In this document: positions 27,401-38,489 of the stretch, one piece after another | Position numbering within the stretch: the stretch's first letter is position 1 | How the letters are laid out: each line of letters starts with the position of its first letter | Source: Hirudo medicinalis | Lineage: Eukaryota; Annelida; Clitellata; Hirudinida; Hirudinidae | Length of the DNA: 64,000 nucleotides | Direction of reading: 5' to 3' | Assembly: GCA_011800805.1 (NCBI GenBank) | Contig: MPNW01000190.1 | Span: 150,502 to 214,501, forward strand | Made by a program: the position numbers and the translations under genes | The notes under the pieces: generated by a model | What the model saw: the letters and a program-made list of their open reading frames with translations, nothing else | Told to the model about the DNA's origin: nothing | Databases searched by the model: none

Positions 27401-27961
27401 TGTAATTATGAGCAGGTTCTGATGAAAACATGTGCAAAGATGGTGGAGGATGACCTGGTCCATCACATGAGTTCTCTCAAGAAGAATGCCACTAAGGCCA
27501 TTTCCTCTGGTCACAACAACCCCTGCAGCCTCTGCTCAAGGGAGATATTCCACTCATTTCTCAGCTCCAATGCAGACAATGAGGAAATAATCTCCTTTCA
27601 TTGTGGTCACAGCTACCATCTGTCTTGTGTGACTGCTCTGACCCAGCAGCGTCCAAGCCAGGATAGTCAATTCCTTAAATGCCACACTTGTCACAAATCT
27701 AAAACGACTCTCCATGGATCTGTCCTTTTGTCAAAACCCTCCTTCACTGCCAGTGTTGCTGACAAGGTCGATCAGGGGTTGCAGGGAAGAGACTCATTCA
27801 CAAAGAAGTTTTTCCAGGTGCACAAAACCCTTCCCTCCCTGTCTGTCCTTTCCAGTTTTAACGAGAATGCCGTACTTTCCAAACACCGCAAAAAGAACAT
27901 CTTCCAGAGCGAGGAATGGCTCAACCAGAGACTGGCTGCTCCTCCAGTGACCAAACTATGA
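21447..27961 (+). CDS. VPS8: VPS8, CORVET complex subunit, complete
   Basis: VPS8 binds Rab5 and tethers early endosomes as a CORVET-specific subunit. Exons: 21447-21683, 21792-22667, 23092-23256, 23451-23956, 24230-24422, 25050-25526, 25938-26483, 26780-27961; phases agree; 1393 residues, close to the vertebrate length. The ATG at 21447 precedes an acidic N-terminus ending in DIPPVQNLPTLESIL, a VPS8 hallmark. Exons 2-4 carry the beta-propeller (VDAGLPTALAVSNYIAIGTS, DAHPPGTAILHVKFTDD, MTWINSRSMVLVD, SLATGGNVSRALA). Exons 5-8 hold the helical solenoid (LGNKILVYISCCLSGHAYPF, FTPSQ). A C-terminal RING-H2 at about residues 1249-1304 has CSLC, CGHSYHLSC and CHTC. The last exon is unusually long (1182 bp). 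Minisatellite 24640-24930 lies in intron 5. Confidence 0.96.
24640..24930. repeat. 21-bp minisatellite in VPS8 intron 5
   Basis: About 13 copies of a 21-bp unit beginning GTGAATTATTAGGATGA with variable last four bases (TGAT, ACAT, CAAT). The unit is a multiple of three, which keeps the minus strand open as a 7-residue periodic, Ile-rich artefact. Confidence 0.95.
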
Positions 27962-28532
27962 GATCAGTTCAAGGAAGGTTGTGGTCTGCCCGTGCTTGTT
28001 TCTGATGTCGCAAATCCTTGTTAATATGTCTTTTCTGCTTGTTTGAAGTTTCATTTGCTGGAGCAATTAAATTCCTCGTGGACGTTATGGATTTACAAAG
28101 TTATTGTTATGAATGTGCCAAAATATGTCTTGACTTCAGCTGTTCACCTACATGTCTTCACTCATATCTGTAAAAGTATTATTAAAATTATATTGCTAAA
28201 CTATTAATTGTGAAATATTATGAATTCAATTTATTGTTAAACACGAATTCTTTGCACAGGTGTGTTTTCTTAAATATGATAAGACCTAGGCAGCCACAAT
28301 ATTTTAAAATGTTTCAGGTGTTATGTTGTAATATGTTGCATGGAATTTAATGCAGGATTTCGATTGTTAACTTGGAAGCCCATACCTCGGCTCATGGTTA
28401 TCCCAACCCTGTGAAATAAGAATTACATTATGTAAATTTACATTACATGTAAAATGTAAGGATGATGCAGAAGGCAGTAATGCCAGTTTTGAATGCTTCT
28501 ACAGTTTTGGCTTCCAATGTCTTGAAATGTAC

Positions 28533-28640
28533 TTCATTTATATAGCGCCATACGCATAGCATCAGATGCGCCTCTTGTTAACCATTGGCACTTGTGGCAG
28601 TGCAGGCTGGGTTTCGAACATGACACATTTCGACTGTTGC
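28533..28640 (-). repeat. SINE copy linking B box to tail core
   Basis: On the minus strand: a B-box-like GTTCGAAACCCAGCCTGCAC, then GTTAACAAGAGGCGCATC and the tail core (GATGCTATGCGTATGGCGC). It shows that the head-type copies and the isolated 40-bp tails belong to one family. Confidence 0.7.
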
Positions 28641-28814
28641 CATAAACAATGAGAGTGGATGATGACGCGAATGACCAAACGATAAAATGTAGACAAGTAA
28701 TAAACGTCAAGATATAAGGGCTTCGTTTTGGGGGAGGTAGGGAAAGGGGTTTAACGATTTAAACATGGGACCTTATTGAGGATGGCCATCAAGGAATTGT
28801 CCTGGTAAAAGGAC

Positions 28815-29312
28815 GTTTGCATTCAGTTCACCTTTTGAGTGCCTTATGTATCCGAATCGGCTTTCAAGGCACTACGAGCGCCTGACTATTGCTGGCTTCT
28901 TGTGGCTACTCTATTCTTTGACAAACCTTGTCCCGATGCTTCCGCTAATAGAAATGACCATTAATTTCCTAAGCCGTTGGTGTGACATAGTAGGACCGGT
29001 TAATAGATGTAAGTTCATCTCGTGCGGGCTGCCAATTGAGATCATGTGTAAGCCGCACTTGTCACCCACTTGTCTATTATTGTCGTTGTGGCTGTATTTA
29101 GCCGATCTTTTGCGTCCCACGTATCCGAACAGGCACTTTTTAATCGCTCCACCGTTTATGTAGCACCCAGCCCGAGGGCATTCCCTGGCAATGAAGGCAG
29201 AAACTAGACAGGACTAGTACCATTACCGCCGCATGCATGAACGCTAACCATTCAGCTAACCTGCACGACACTGTTGCAGTCATTAGTGATTAAATTTATA
29301 TAGCGCACAAAT
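28815..29312 (-). repeat. Long SINE-like copy with internal duplication
   Basis: On the minus strand it starts with GCAGGTTAGCTGAATGGTTA (A box), continues through GAGCGATTAAAAAGTGCC, then has two copies of a TTCGGATAC(A/G)T...CAAAAG.T block about 250 bp apart. The 105-codon open stretch inside it is not a gene. Confidence 0.6.
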
Positions 29313-29599
29313 GCATTTATAAAACCTCATTTACTCAAACGACCTCCATTTCGATGTCCAATCTGGAGGATCTTAGAATTGAAAGATTGCCGGTTATTCA
29401 ATTAATAATTCACGGATTTGCACTCCATTTACTGATAAAAAGTAGTATATTTATGTAGCCCATCAATAATATTAAATTCAATTTAAAAATACTTCTCAGC
29501 ATCTTTGCAATCATTTAAAAAGCAAAAGATTCAAATTTTTATTTATATTAGATTAGAGCAGCTCGTTAAGTCTATTATCAACTGCATCGAAATTGACAA

Positions 29600-30136
29600 A
29601 AAATCTATATAAATAAAAATGAGCGTTTGTCTACATATGTGTGTGTTTCCCAAATAACCAGCTCTTGAAAGATTCCCTATTTAAGAAGCAATAAAATAAA
29701 ATAAAATTAATCTGTAAAAATATATATTTCAAATCTATAGAAAATAAAAATAAAAATGAATGTTTGTATGTTTGTGAGTTCGATTGTTTTAATTGGAAAA
29801 TAAATAAATATCCTAACTTTTTAAATCTACTAATAAGTTTATAAAACTGAGTAAATATAATTTAATTTATTAATTTTGATTAATACATCTTATATCTTTA
29901 ACAAGACCGCAGATTGATCCGCAGCAATGCATTGCTTTGGTTAAATGATTAAATGGAAAAAAAAAAATCAAAACAATCGATCTCATAAACGTGCAATCAT
30001 TCATTTTTATTTTTATAGATTTGAAATAAAAAATTTTATAAATTAATTTAATTTTTTTTTAAATTGAGAATCTTTCAAGAACTGGTTATATGGAAAACAA
30101 ATATGTAGGCAAATGTTCATTTTCATTTATATGACT
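29600..30136. mobile_element. Inverted-repeat element (MITE- or Helitron-like)
   Basis: About 75-90 bp near 29600-29686 recurs as an imperfect reverse complement at 30062-30135; shared blocks include ATAAAAATGA, GTCTACATAT/GCCTACATAT, ATAACCAG and CTTGAAAGATT. The interior (~375 bp) is AT-rich with a further AAAATGAATGTTTGTATG block. There is no coding capacity. Confidence 0.6.
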
Positions 30137-30516
30137 TCAACTACATCTGGTCAGAGATGAATCTCAAAAGTTTACGAAATACGATGTTGGAATATGCCGT
30201 CATAAACTTCTCTGGGGTGTTTGCCAAGCTAGAAGGTTTGATTTAACTGGCATTTAAATAGCACTGATTTAAATTTAGTTTTAATTGCAATCTTAATGAT
30301 TTCCTAATAATCGCAAAATTGCATTTGTTTTTAAGAAAACATTCGCCTTTTTTTTTGTTTAAATAAAAATGTTCCTCGTGCTAATATTGGCAAAAATGCA
30401 TTCAGATTTATATTAATAAATACTAATTAGGTGTTAAGGTCGTGTGGTGATCGCAATTTAATATTATTGGATGTGAATATTTTATACCGTAAACCATTGA
30501 AATAATTGCTTGGCAA

Positions 30517-33500
30517 ATGAACTTGGCAGATCATTCAACTGCATCACATGTGTTTCTTCCACCGTTCTTGTTCGAGGAAATCATTGCAAAGAGTAAAGAA
30601 TTGTGCTGGTTAATTTCGTATGGGGATCTTGAGAGATGTTTCCTGTTCAGAGATGCATTGCGCTGGGAAAACATAAAAGTATCTTTGATAAATGACAGCA
30701 ATAAAGCCCTGAATTTTGCTGGAAATATAAAATATCCCCTTAAAAATCTGTCCTTACATGTCCCATGCGTTGATGACGGTGTAATTCAACACATTAGCGC
30801 ATTGGGAGAGACCCTAATGTCACTGAACATTTCTTATACATATGGGTCAGTCCTAGGAATTGATGCAATGACATCGATGCTCGTGGAGTTTTTAATTAAA
30901 CAGTTTCCTTTGGAATTTTAGGCATATCAAGTTTTTTTCCAATAAGGACTTTCCAAAGCTCGGACGTTTGGTGCTAAGAAGACATTTAAGTTTTGGATTT
31001 CCGAAAATTGAGGAAGAAATTAAATTGGATTTTGGGCACAAATCTGATAAATTAAAAATATTAAAAATAGAAAATCAGTTTGTCAATAGAGCGATGATAA
31101 ATTCTATAAAATCCCTTGAGAATCTTGAGTGTCTCTCTCTTTCCTGCTGCTACTTTACACCTGATGAAGTTGAAACGTGTTTTGAAGAATTGGGAAATTT
31201 GACAAACCTGAAGTAACTTTAAAGTATCTTTGAAAATACCGCAATGTTTAATAAACTTAATTTCTTATGCAGGACACTGTGTCTGAGACATGTTGATCTG
31301 AGATTTGATAAGCCCATTATTCCCAACATGCTGACTAAATTGAGTAATCTGGAGAACCTGGATATTTCTATGTCGATGATTAACAGGTTATTTTACAGAG
31401 TTAATGCATTAAAACCACAATCCAGAAATACATTTTGAATATTTTATTTGATAACATTTTATGTTTTAAAATCTTTGTCTAATAATTCAATTCATTTTTG
31501 AAGGGATGACATTCGTTTTGGAAAAAGATTAAAAAAACTTGACCTTTATGGGATCAATAATTTCTTTAGGGAAATTACTATCCCTCAGGCAAACGAGGTG
31601 AACAATTAACGGATTCAGTATTAGTTCTTAATAATAGTTTAATCGTTAATGAATACTAATTCGATTACAATTTGATTTGATAACATTTGCTCCAATCACA
31701 CAGCATATTGACTCACTTTGAAACTTAAAATACGTGAAAATTAAATAATAATTAAATTATTTAAAAATTAAATATTAATTTTCGTAAAGTTTCTCATTCT
31801 TTATGCAGGTTTTCAATAATCGGGTGAAAAGGACATTTGAAACGTTGATAAGCAACAGTGAATTTAACGCAAAGTGTCCATTTTCCAGACCTGTTTGGGG
31901 TGAAGAACTCTTGTCGTTCGTCTGCTCGACACCAGTTGATCAAACAGACAGGATGGAGAATGTGAGCTAAATTAATAAAAATATGTATTATTATTATTAT
32001 TATTGTTATCATCATCATTATTATTGTTATTATTAATATTATTGTTGTTGTTGTTATTATTATTATTGTGTATTAACAAGTGCTGATAGCACTGATAACT
32101 TTTTAATCAAACTTTTTAAATTTTTAGAACATAATTCAGATTTTTGCGAGACACCCTTATTGCGATGACCTAAGGTACATCAATGATTTTGTCCTTATTA
32201 ATCTTATAAAACATTTTACATTAGTATTATTATACTATATATATATATATATTACATTAATAATATTATTTAAAATCGCAACTTAATGTTGTTGGAAATT
32301 ATTATTACCGCTATAAGGATCACTAATTCGTCAAATTAATTTTCAGGAGCAGTTTGTACAATTATTTCAACAGTGACGAATGCAGGTCCGAGTTCATAAT
32401 GTTAGTAATCTTTCAGGAGGGAAATGTTCGATGATTTCATTGATTTTGAATAAATTTCACTCAACAATGGATAAAATATTAATATATTTAATATTTAATA
32501 ATATTCAGGAAAATTGCATTCATTCTGTGCAGTCTTAGAGAAAATATCCGCAAACAGGTTTGTTTCAGTTTAAAAGTTTGAAATATAATAATAGTTAATT
32601 TATAATGCGCCATTTGCATAGCGTCAGAGGCGCCTAAATATCACAAACATTTTGCTGTGCTGTTATTGTTATCCATTATTCCAAATAATATCAAATATTA
32701 CTCAGTATGTTGGAACATTTTAAAATTTAGTCCAACTGAGTTACCTAGGTTAGGACGTCCGTGAGCGGGAGTTTCTCCTTTCGGACAATTTGATACCTTG
32801 ATATGCTGCTACTAGTGCTTCTGTATTTTCGTTTTCGATTGTCCGATGAAATAAAAAAAAAGAGAACATTTCATTTAAGAGGAATTCCAATTAATTAAAT
32901 TTTTATAGGGTTATTGTGTCTATGTGGACGAAAATCGTACGACGGTAAGTGGACTCTAAAAAATGGAATTTTATTAAAAATACAAATAAATATTTTTATT
33001 AAAACATAATTTTTCTTAATGATTACTAATGCGTCATATTATTTTAAAGTACGGATCTAATATCGCAGGAGCGTGGCAACGAGATGAATTGGTATGCTTT
33101 TCTTGAATAATCAATTTGGGGAACATTGGTTATGTAATAAAAATTTATAATAAATAATAATATTATAAATAATAATATTATAAATAATAATATTATATGA
33201 TGCCAGCAATGTTATGCAACACAATTAATAAATGAAAAGTTCAATAATAAGTTCCAAGAAGGCATGATGACATTTCATTGACGCATTACGCTGCAAATGT
33301 CTTTACTGCCTTAATTGGTCTTTCTAATCGTTACCAATTTCAAATCATAATTTAATAAAATAATAATAATAATATCAATAATAACAATAACAACAACCAT
33401 CATCATTATTTTTGCAAAGTATTATGGATGATAACATTACAGATACCATTGAAAGGTTAAATATTTTCAGTTCAAGAAAAACAGAGTCCTCTCACTAATG

Positions 33501-33854
33501 CAGGATTTCATTAAGAAGAATTTGAATAAAACATTGGCTAACAAACTGAAACTTGAGATCGACGGTCCCAAAGGTCGGCAAAAATCCTGAAAATTATAAT
33601 TTTTAATATAATTACAACGATTACAAGTAAATCAATTAATATTTTCTTGGACGCAGCATTAAATTTTAGCCAAACTTTTGATATTAACAATTATTGATTT
33701 TAAATGATTATTGTTGTTGAGTATACCTATTCAAATTGTCCTGGTAACTTGTTACTAATCTAATAGTTTGTTAACTTATTAATATTTTTTTATTGTAGTT
33801 AAGAAATCAGACAAATCAACCACTTTCAATTTGGAAGAATTTTTCCGATGTTAA
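30517..33854 (+). CDS. Leucine-rich-repeat protein of unknown function
   Basis: Twelve small exons join in frame: 30517-30845, 30922-31212, 31273-31386, 31504-31597, 31809-31961, 32128-32174, 32347-32400, 32509-32557, 32909-32944, 33050-33091, 33471-33573, 33799-33854, giving 455 residues. The N-terminal ~100 residues (LPPFLFEEIIAKSKELCW) might form an F-box- or BC-box-like helical unit, which I cannot establish. Residues ~75-270 hold irregular LRRs (LKNLSLHV, LKILKIENQ, LECLSLSCCYF, LKTLCLRHVDL, LENLDISMSMI, LKKLDLYGI). The C-terminal third has no recognised domain and is cut into exons of 36-54 bp. Polyadenylation signals lie 20-30 bp past the stop. LRR substrate receptors of cullin ligases (ZYG11-like) are a loose possibility. 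Consistent phase over 11 introns argues for a functional gene. Confidence 0.8.
32589..32634 (-). repeat. SINE tail core in LRR-gene intron 8
   Basis: The first ~40 bp match 3195-3236 almost exactly, including AATGCGCCATTTGCATAGCG. Confidence 0.75.
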
Positions 33855-34069
33855 CAAAAATCAAAGTTATAAAAATAAACAATAAATTCAAACCACATGA
33901 AGTAATTATAGAACTGTGTTATTGTTAATTATTGTAGTTTGTTTGGGATGCTAGACAAATGTTTTCTCAAAAAATACAAAAGAAATACAGTTTTTGTTAT
34001 TCAGACAAAATACAATTATTTTGATTGATATTATGATTCGTTTGGCTCAAATTCAAAAGCTTCCTGAAT

Positions 34070-34620
34070 TTAATGCAAGTGACGGTAGAAAGCAAGTCAG
34101 AATAATTGAATATTCTGTGTGAGGGGTCAGAAAGGTGACAAATGGTCTTTCATGCTGAGAAGTATGAAGCCATTCTTGTGGTTCCAAACAGACAGGAGGT
34201 GATAAAAAGGCCAACAGGCAATGTTGAAAATCGTCAGGAGGGCCAGACAGAAGAAAAATGGGACTTTATAAGTCAGTGGTAATGTAGTGCATCTGCGTGG
34301 GATCCACATCTCAAGATATTGAAATGTTAAAGAAAATGCAAAAAAGAGCGATACATTAAGAGGAATCAGAGATTTAAGCCACGGGGAGAGATCAAGAAAA
34401 ACAATGACTGCACTGGCAAAGAGACAAAAAGGAGGCTTATCGAAAAGTTCAGAATAACCAATGATAAAATGGATATGAATCCAAGAAATGTCTTACGCTG
34501 CCAGTGATATCAGAACAAGGGACACCGATAAAGAAATCAGCGGAAAGCTTTAAACATGGTACATTCCTTAGCGCTAGAATTATTGGTACTTGGGATTAGC
34601 TTATCATAATCAGTGAAAGT
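34070..34620 (+). mobile_element. Degenerate LINE reverse-transcriptase 3' remnant
   Basis: Translated with frame changes it resembles the C-terminal part of CR1/RTE-like ORF2: QMVFHAEKYEAILVV, then DIEMLKKMQKRAI, then LRGIRDLSHGERSRK, then FLSARIIGTWD. Stops and frameshifts show it is dead. Confidence 0.6.
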
Positions 34621-35194
34621 CACAACTACAGGCGAAATCGAGCTTTCTCTACAGCAACAGTTTTTATTTTTTTATTAAATTTTTGAAATTGAAAATGTGA
34701 TGGTTTAAAAATAATTACTTACCAACAATTTTTTGTTTAACATTAACGAATAAAAATAATTAAAATGTCTGATTAAATTCAGAACATAAGCAATTACATT
34801 AGCAGCATTATCAAAACTTTTTTAACAATAGCTGTGGTGCACATTTCAGAGTAATGGTATCCTGATTATAAAACTGATGAATTAACATATTCCATTTGTT
34901 GGGAAGATTCCAGGATATACGCAGTGACTGATTTACAGCACCATTAAATCTAACTTACTCCAACATCTCTCACCAATCAATATTTTTTTTCCTTTAATGT
35001 TTAGAAAATGGAGGAGGTAAGTCATTGAGCAAGTTTGTATTACCCTGACAAATAACTTAACAAAATTAATTTCTTTGCAGGGATGATTCAGCTCGTTAAA
35101 GTCAAAATCATTAATTTCTATAAAAAAAATAGGTAAAGATTTGTAATCTAATATTTACTTTACAGTTTATTGTCCGATAATATACATGTAAATG

Positions 35195-35292
35195 TAGTTC
35201 ATTTACATGGCGTCATATGCATAGCGTCAGAGGCGCTTTTTGTTAACCACTTATATAGCGCTCCTTCCCAATAGCGCTTGTGGCAATGCAGA
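35195..35292 (-). repeat. SINE tail copy
   Basis: Contains CATAGCGTCAGAGGCGC followed by GTTAACCAC and TAGCGCTTGTGGCAATGCAG, matching 28533-28640 in order and spacing. Confidence 0.7.
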
Positions 35293-35906
35293 AAAAAAAA
35301 GCAGAAAAATACTTGAGCTGGAAAATTTAAAACAAAATCAAATGAAACTGCTTACAACGTTAATATTAACTAATCAGTAATTAAGTCGTAAAACAAGAGT
35401 AAAAATACTGAAATGAATCTCCTATAATATTTGTAATATTCAATTAACCTAGTATTGTCAGCAAAACACTCTCCACAAATAACAGGCTATCTCCTCCTCA
35501 ACAGAGTCAATTAGTTATTCACAGCTTCATTTTAACATGTCCGTCGTTGCAATAACATGTGCTGAGTTACGTTTTTTACTTATTATGATAATAATTTATA
35601 ATGAATTAAATTAATTCTTGTTACGCAGGTTTCATATTTTATTTTTATAACGATTTTGTAAATTATTGATTAATCAATTTCTTGATAAATGTTCATTTAA
35701 ATTACACAAATTAATTAATTAAAATCCGGTTGTAAACTTTAATTTTTGCTTCGAATTACATTTAGTATTTTTTTTATTAAACCAACTTTAAGTCCAGCGC
35801 AAAAAAAAACATTTGATGAGCTAAATAAAAATCAAGAACATCATCACCTACAATTATTAGCAATTTGTAAAGTAACAAAAATAATAATCTTGACATAATT
35901 AAAGTT

Positions 35907-37436
35907 ATGGAAGTTTATTCCACCTGGGAAGATGACATTGATGAATTAGACAGCATTGGAATGACTGAGGAACAGAGAGAGAAATTAGAATGGGTGATCG
36001 ATTCATTGAATGAACTGATTGATAACATTGAGGAAAATCACATTAAGCCAGAAGAGTGTTTTGAGAAATTTAAACAAACTTCAGTGACTTTGAGTAACTT
36101 TTTACCTGACATATCAGATGTTAGCCTCCATGCAATCGACGACTTATTGTATCCGAGCGAAAATATAACAGTTACAAATACATCGAAAATATACACAAAG
36201 GAATCCATTGCATATCTTGTCAAGATGTGTTACAAACGATTCCTCATGATTTACAACTGGGTGAACCAAAAGCGATGTTATCACATTGTCGATAAAGTCT
36301 ATCTTCAGTTCATTGAACATTCTCCAGGCAATTCATTTCTGGCTAGAGAAGTATTTGATTCTATCACCGATTCCATTAAAAATAGGATGAAGGTTTGTCG
36401 CGCTGTGAAATTTCTGAAGTTGTTTCTGGGTACGAAAGCACATGAGATGCGTCACGTCTCAAAATCGAAATACCTGTCATTGACATGGTTACCAAAGTTG
36501 AAAAATATCCCTGAACCCAAACATTCACAGAAAAAGAGATTGGCATCCTGGTTATGCCGTCAAAGCACTTGCATCTTGGAAATGCTCGAACAACACGAAG
36601 CTTATGTGGAGGTGAAGCAAACACTAGAAAAACTACAGGAGACAAATTTCAATGGGACTTACTTTGAACTGCTGATGTACGTTTCTCGTGGACCCCATAT
36701 TATTGTTGATCATTTATTTCAATACTTCCATTCTGCCCACAACGAGGAGCAGAGATTACAACGTGCCTCAGATTTTCTCAAAGCAAATCTGAAAGACTGT
36801 GTATTGACAGACTGGTATGGAAGTTGGATAATGTCTTGGTTTAACTACTATCATCACTGCCTATATTTCATTGATGAATGTGAATGCTTGAATGATTTGA
36901 TGATACTCATTGACAGACGCCATTGTAATGATATCGAACCTTATATATCGGCAAGTAGCAATCTCTCGGATAATGTTAAGGTTTCGAATAAGCAGCAAAT
37001 TTGTGAGAAATTAAATGAGTTGAACTGCGAAGATCAGCCCGATTTAACAATCGAAAAGTTTCTTTTTTATGATGATTTTCTCAAGACTCTGAATGTGATG
37101 TCCATGGTACATGATGCTTTCCTGAGGTGTAACGAAATTTTAAACATAGATAAAGACATCGAGGAAATTGAGGGTGGAATATTTAGGAATGGACATTCTG
37201 GAGCAAGGCGTTTTCTTAGCAAGAGGTTTCTTTGTGAATCAAAATGTGGAAGTTTCAAACCGTGGTGGTTTCTAACCGCGCTGAAAAAATGTCCCTTCTT
37301 GTTTGTGTCGAAGCACCACGAACACATGATTGACGATTTAGTCAAGTCCATGAAAGGGGAAGATATTGATGAGGTTACACGGGAAAGACTCTATTTCGCT
37401 ATACATTCCCATCCAATTATAGATTTTGAGAGATAA
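35907..37436 (+). CDS. Intronless 509-residue orphan protein
   Basis: A single uninterrupted ORF of 510 codons in a region where all other genes are densely split. The ATG at 35907 gives an acidic N-terminus (MEVYSTWEDDIDELDSIG) followed by a mostly helical, Leu/Lys/Glu/Cys-rich protein with no signal peptide, membrane segment or repeat. I recognise no family. Notable blocks are RKRLASWLCRQ-like (QKKRLASWLCRQSTCILE), DWYGSWIMSWFNYYHHCLYF and CGSFKPWWFLTALKKCPF. AATAAA at 37519-37524 lies about 85 bp past the stop. Codon use is AT-rich like the surroundings, so recent bacterial transfer is unlikely. It could be a retrogene, a fast-evolving lineage-specific gene or a transposon-derived ORF. Confidence 0.7.
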   Translation: MEVYSTWEDDIDELDSIGMTEEQREKLEWVIDSLNELIDNIEENHIKPEECFEKFKQTSVTLSNFLPDISDVSLHAIDDLLYPSENITVTNTSKIYTKESIAYLVKMCYKRFLMIYNWVNQKRCYHIVDKVYLQFIEHSPGNSFLAREVFDSITDSIKNRMKVCRAVKFLKLFLGTKAHEMRHVSKSKYLSLTWLPKLKNIPEPKHSQKKRLASWLCRQSTCILEMLEQHEAYVEVKQTLEKLQETNFNGTYFELLMYVSRGPHIIVDHLFQYFHSAHNEEQRLQRASDFLKANLKDCVLTDWYGSWIMSWFNYYHHCLYFIDECECLNDLMILIDRRHCNDIEPYISASSNLSDNVKVSNKQQICEKLNELNCEDQPDLTIEKFLFYDDFLKTLNVMSMVHDAFLRCNEILNIDKDIEEIEGGIFRNGHSGARRFLSKRFLCESKCGSFKPWWFLTALKKCPFLFVSKHHEHMIDDLVKSMKGEDIDEVTRERLYFAIHSHPIIDFER

Positions 37437-38489
37437 TTTCATTCAGCTTTATTGGTGTAATTTATCCTCTCTAACTTCAATTTAGAGTAGCAGTGAGCTT
37501 TCAAACAAATTGAAACAAAATAAAAATTTTATCTATTTTTTGTGGAGCTTAAATAGTTAATTTTGTAGGTAAAGTCCTAAAAAGGTTAAGAAGACCGAAG
37601 TCTGTGTATCTTTTTTCTGACTCTCCTATATACTTTAGTGTCTTCAGCAAACTTGAATATATTACACAGTATTCCATCATCCAAATCGTTTGTGTGTATG
37701 CAGAACAATCCAGGACTCAAAACTGATCCAGGTTGTCTTTCTGAGCACATTCTTCCCATTCCTACCTGTTCTATCCTATCTTTTAACCAGTTTGTCAGTC
37801 ACACTAAATGTTTCTAGAGCTTTTTTTTTGAAGTCTTAGATGCTTTGGTCTCCTTAATTATTTTCTCCATTATTTTAAACACTGTAGCGATTAGGTTTAC
37901 TCGTCTGTAGTTGGACACCAAACTTACATTAATCTTACTAGATTTGAGTTCCTTGAACTACCAGATAATTTATTAAAACTGAAGGAAAAGATTCAAAATT
38001 AAACAAAAACTTTTCACGATTTGCTACTAAAAATCAGGACATTTGGCAAGGGAAAATGGCCCAGTTTAGGATAAAAGATAAGAATAAAAATAATAATAAT
38101 ATTACTAGTTAACTTATAGGCATCATGGACATGTTGTCAGAAAGCCATTGAGTTAAAATTTGATCAATACTTACTTTCAACGATTTTATTGATTAACTTC
38201 CACAGTTATTTATATCTCGATATAAAGTTTCAATGACATCACTAAAATGACATTTGTTAGTGAGTCATGAAATCGTTAATGCATTCGCAGCAAGTTTAGT
38301 GCAAGGGACAGGACAGCCAAAGTCTTAAAAAAAGTTATAAAATCACATTTTTATTTAATTTTATTTAATAACAAAAACTCCTGGGTTAACTGGATCGCGC
38401 AGTGGAAACATGTTATAGTAACCTAAAGTTATTTTCCTAAACATCGAAGTGCAAAATGTTTTGGAATGTTTTCAATAAATTAAGAAAAA
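37437..38489. other. Spacer with LINE remnant
   Basis: Holds the orphan ORF's 3' end, the LINE remnant at 37575-37965 and the 3' flank of the first guanylate cyclase, with a minus-strand AATAAA near 38350-38365. Confidence 0.5.
37575..37965 (-). mobile_element. Degenerate LINE reverse-transcriptase fragment
   Basis: Minus-strand translation gives VSNYRRVNLIATVFKIMEKI (the RT 'NYRPISL' region), then after a frame break SVLSPGLFC and NDLDDGI, then KFAEDTKVYRRV, a relic of the RT active-site block in which the catalytic ADD reads AED. It is clearly inactive. Confidence 0.75.

Larger units (their letters stand above)
27962..30516. other. Repeat-rich spacer after VPS8
   Basis: VPS8 3' UTR with an ATTAAA at about 28066-28071, then SINE copies (28533-28640, 28815-29312) and the inverted-repeat element 29600-30136. 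No convincing exon was seen. Confidence 0.6.
33855..35906. other. Spacer between the LRR gene and the orphan ORF
   Basis: Tandem AATAAA signals at 33874-33886 end the LRR gene. Then come a LINE remnant (about 34070-34620), a SINE tail (35195-35292) and AT-rich sequence. Possible splice signals at about 34990-35145 could mark 5' UTR exons of the next gene, but no frame connects them. Confidence 0.5.

Noticed and set aside
32740..32870. Similarity of a GAGCGGGA-containing block to one near 51110-51170
   Set aside because: Only short scattered matches; too weak to call a repeat family.
34990..35145. Splice-like signals (ATGGAGGAG|GTAAGT and TTTGCAG|GG) upstream of the 509-residue ORF
   Set aside because: Joining them gives an immediate stop; at best they are noncoding 5' exons.
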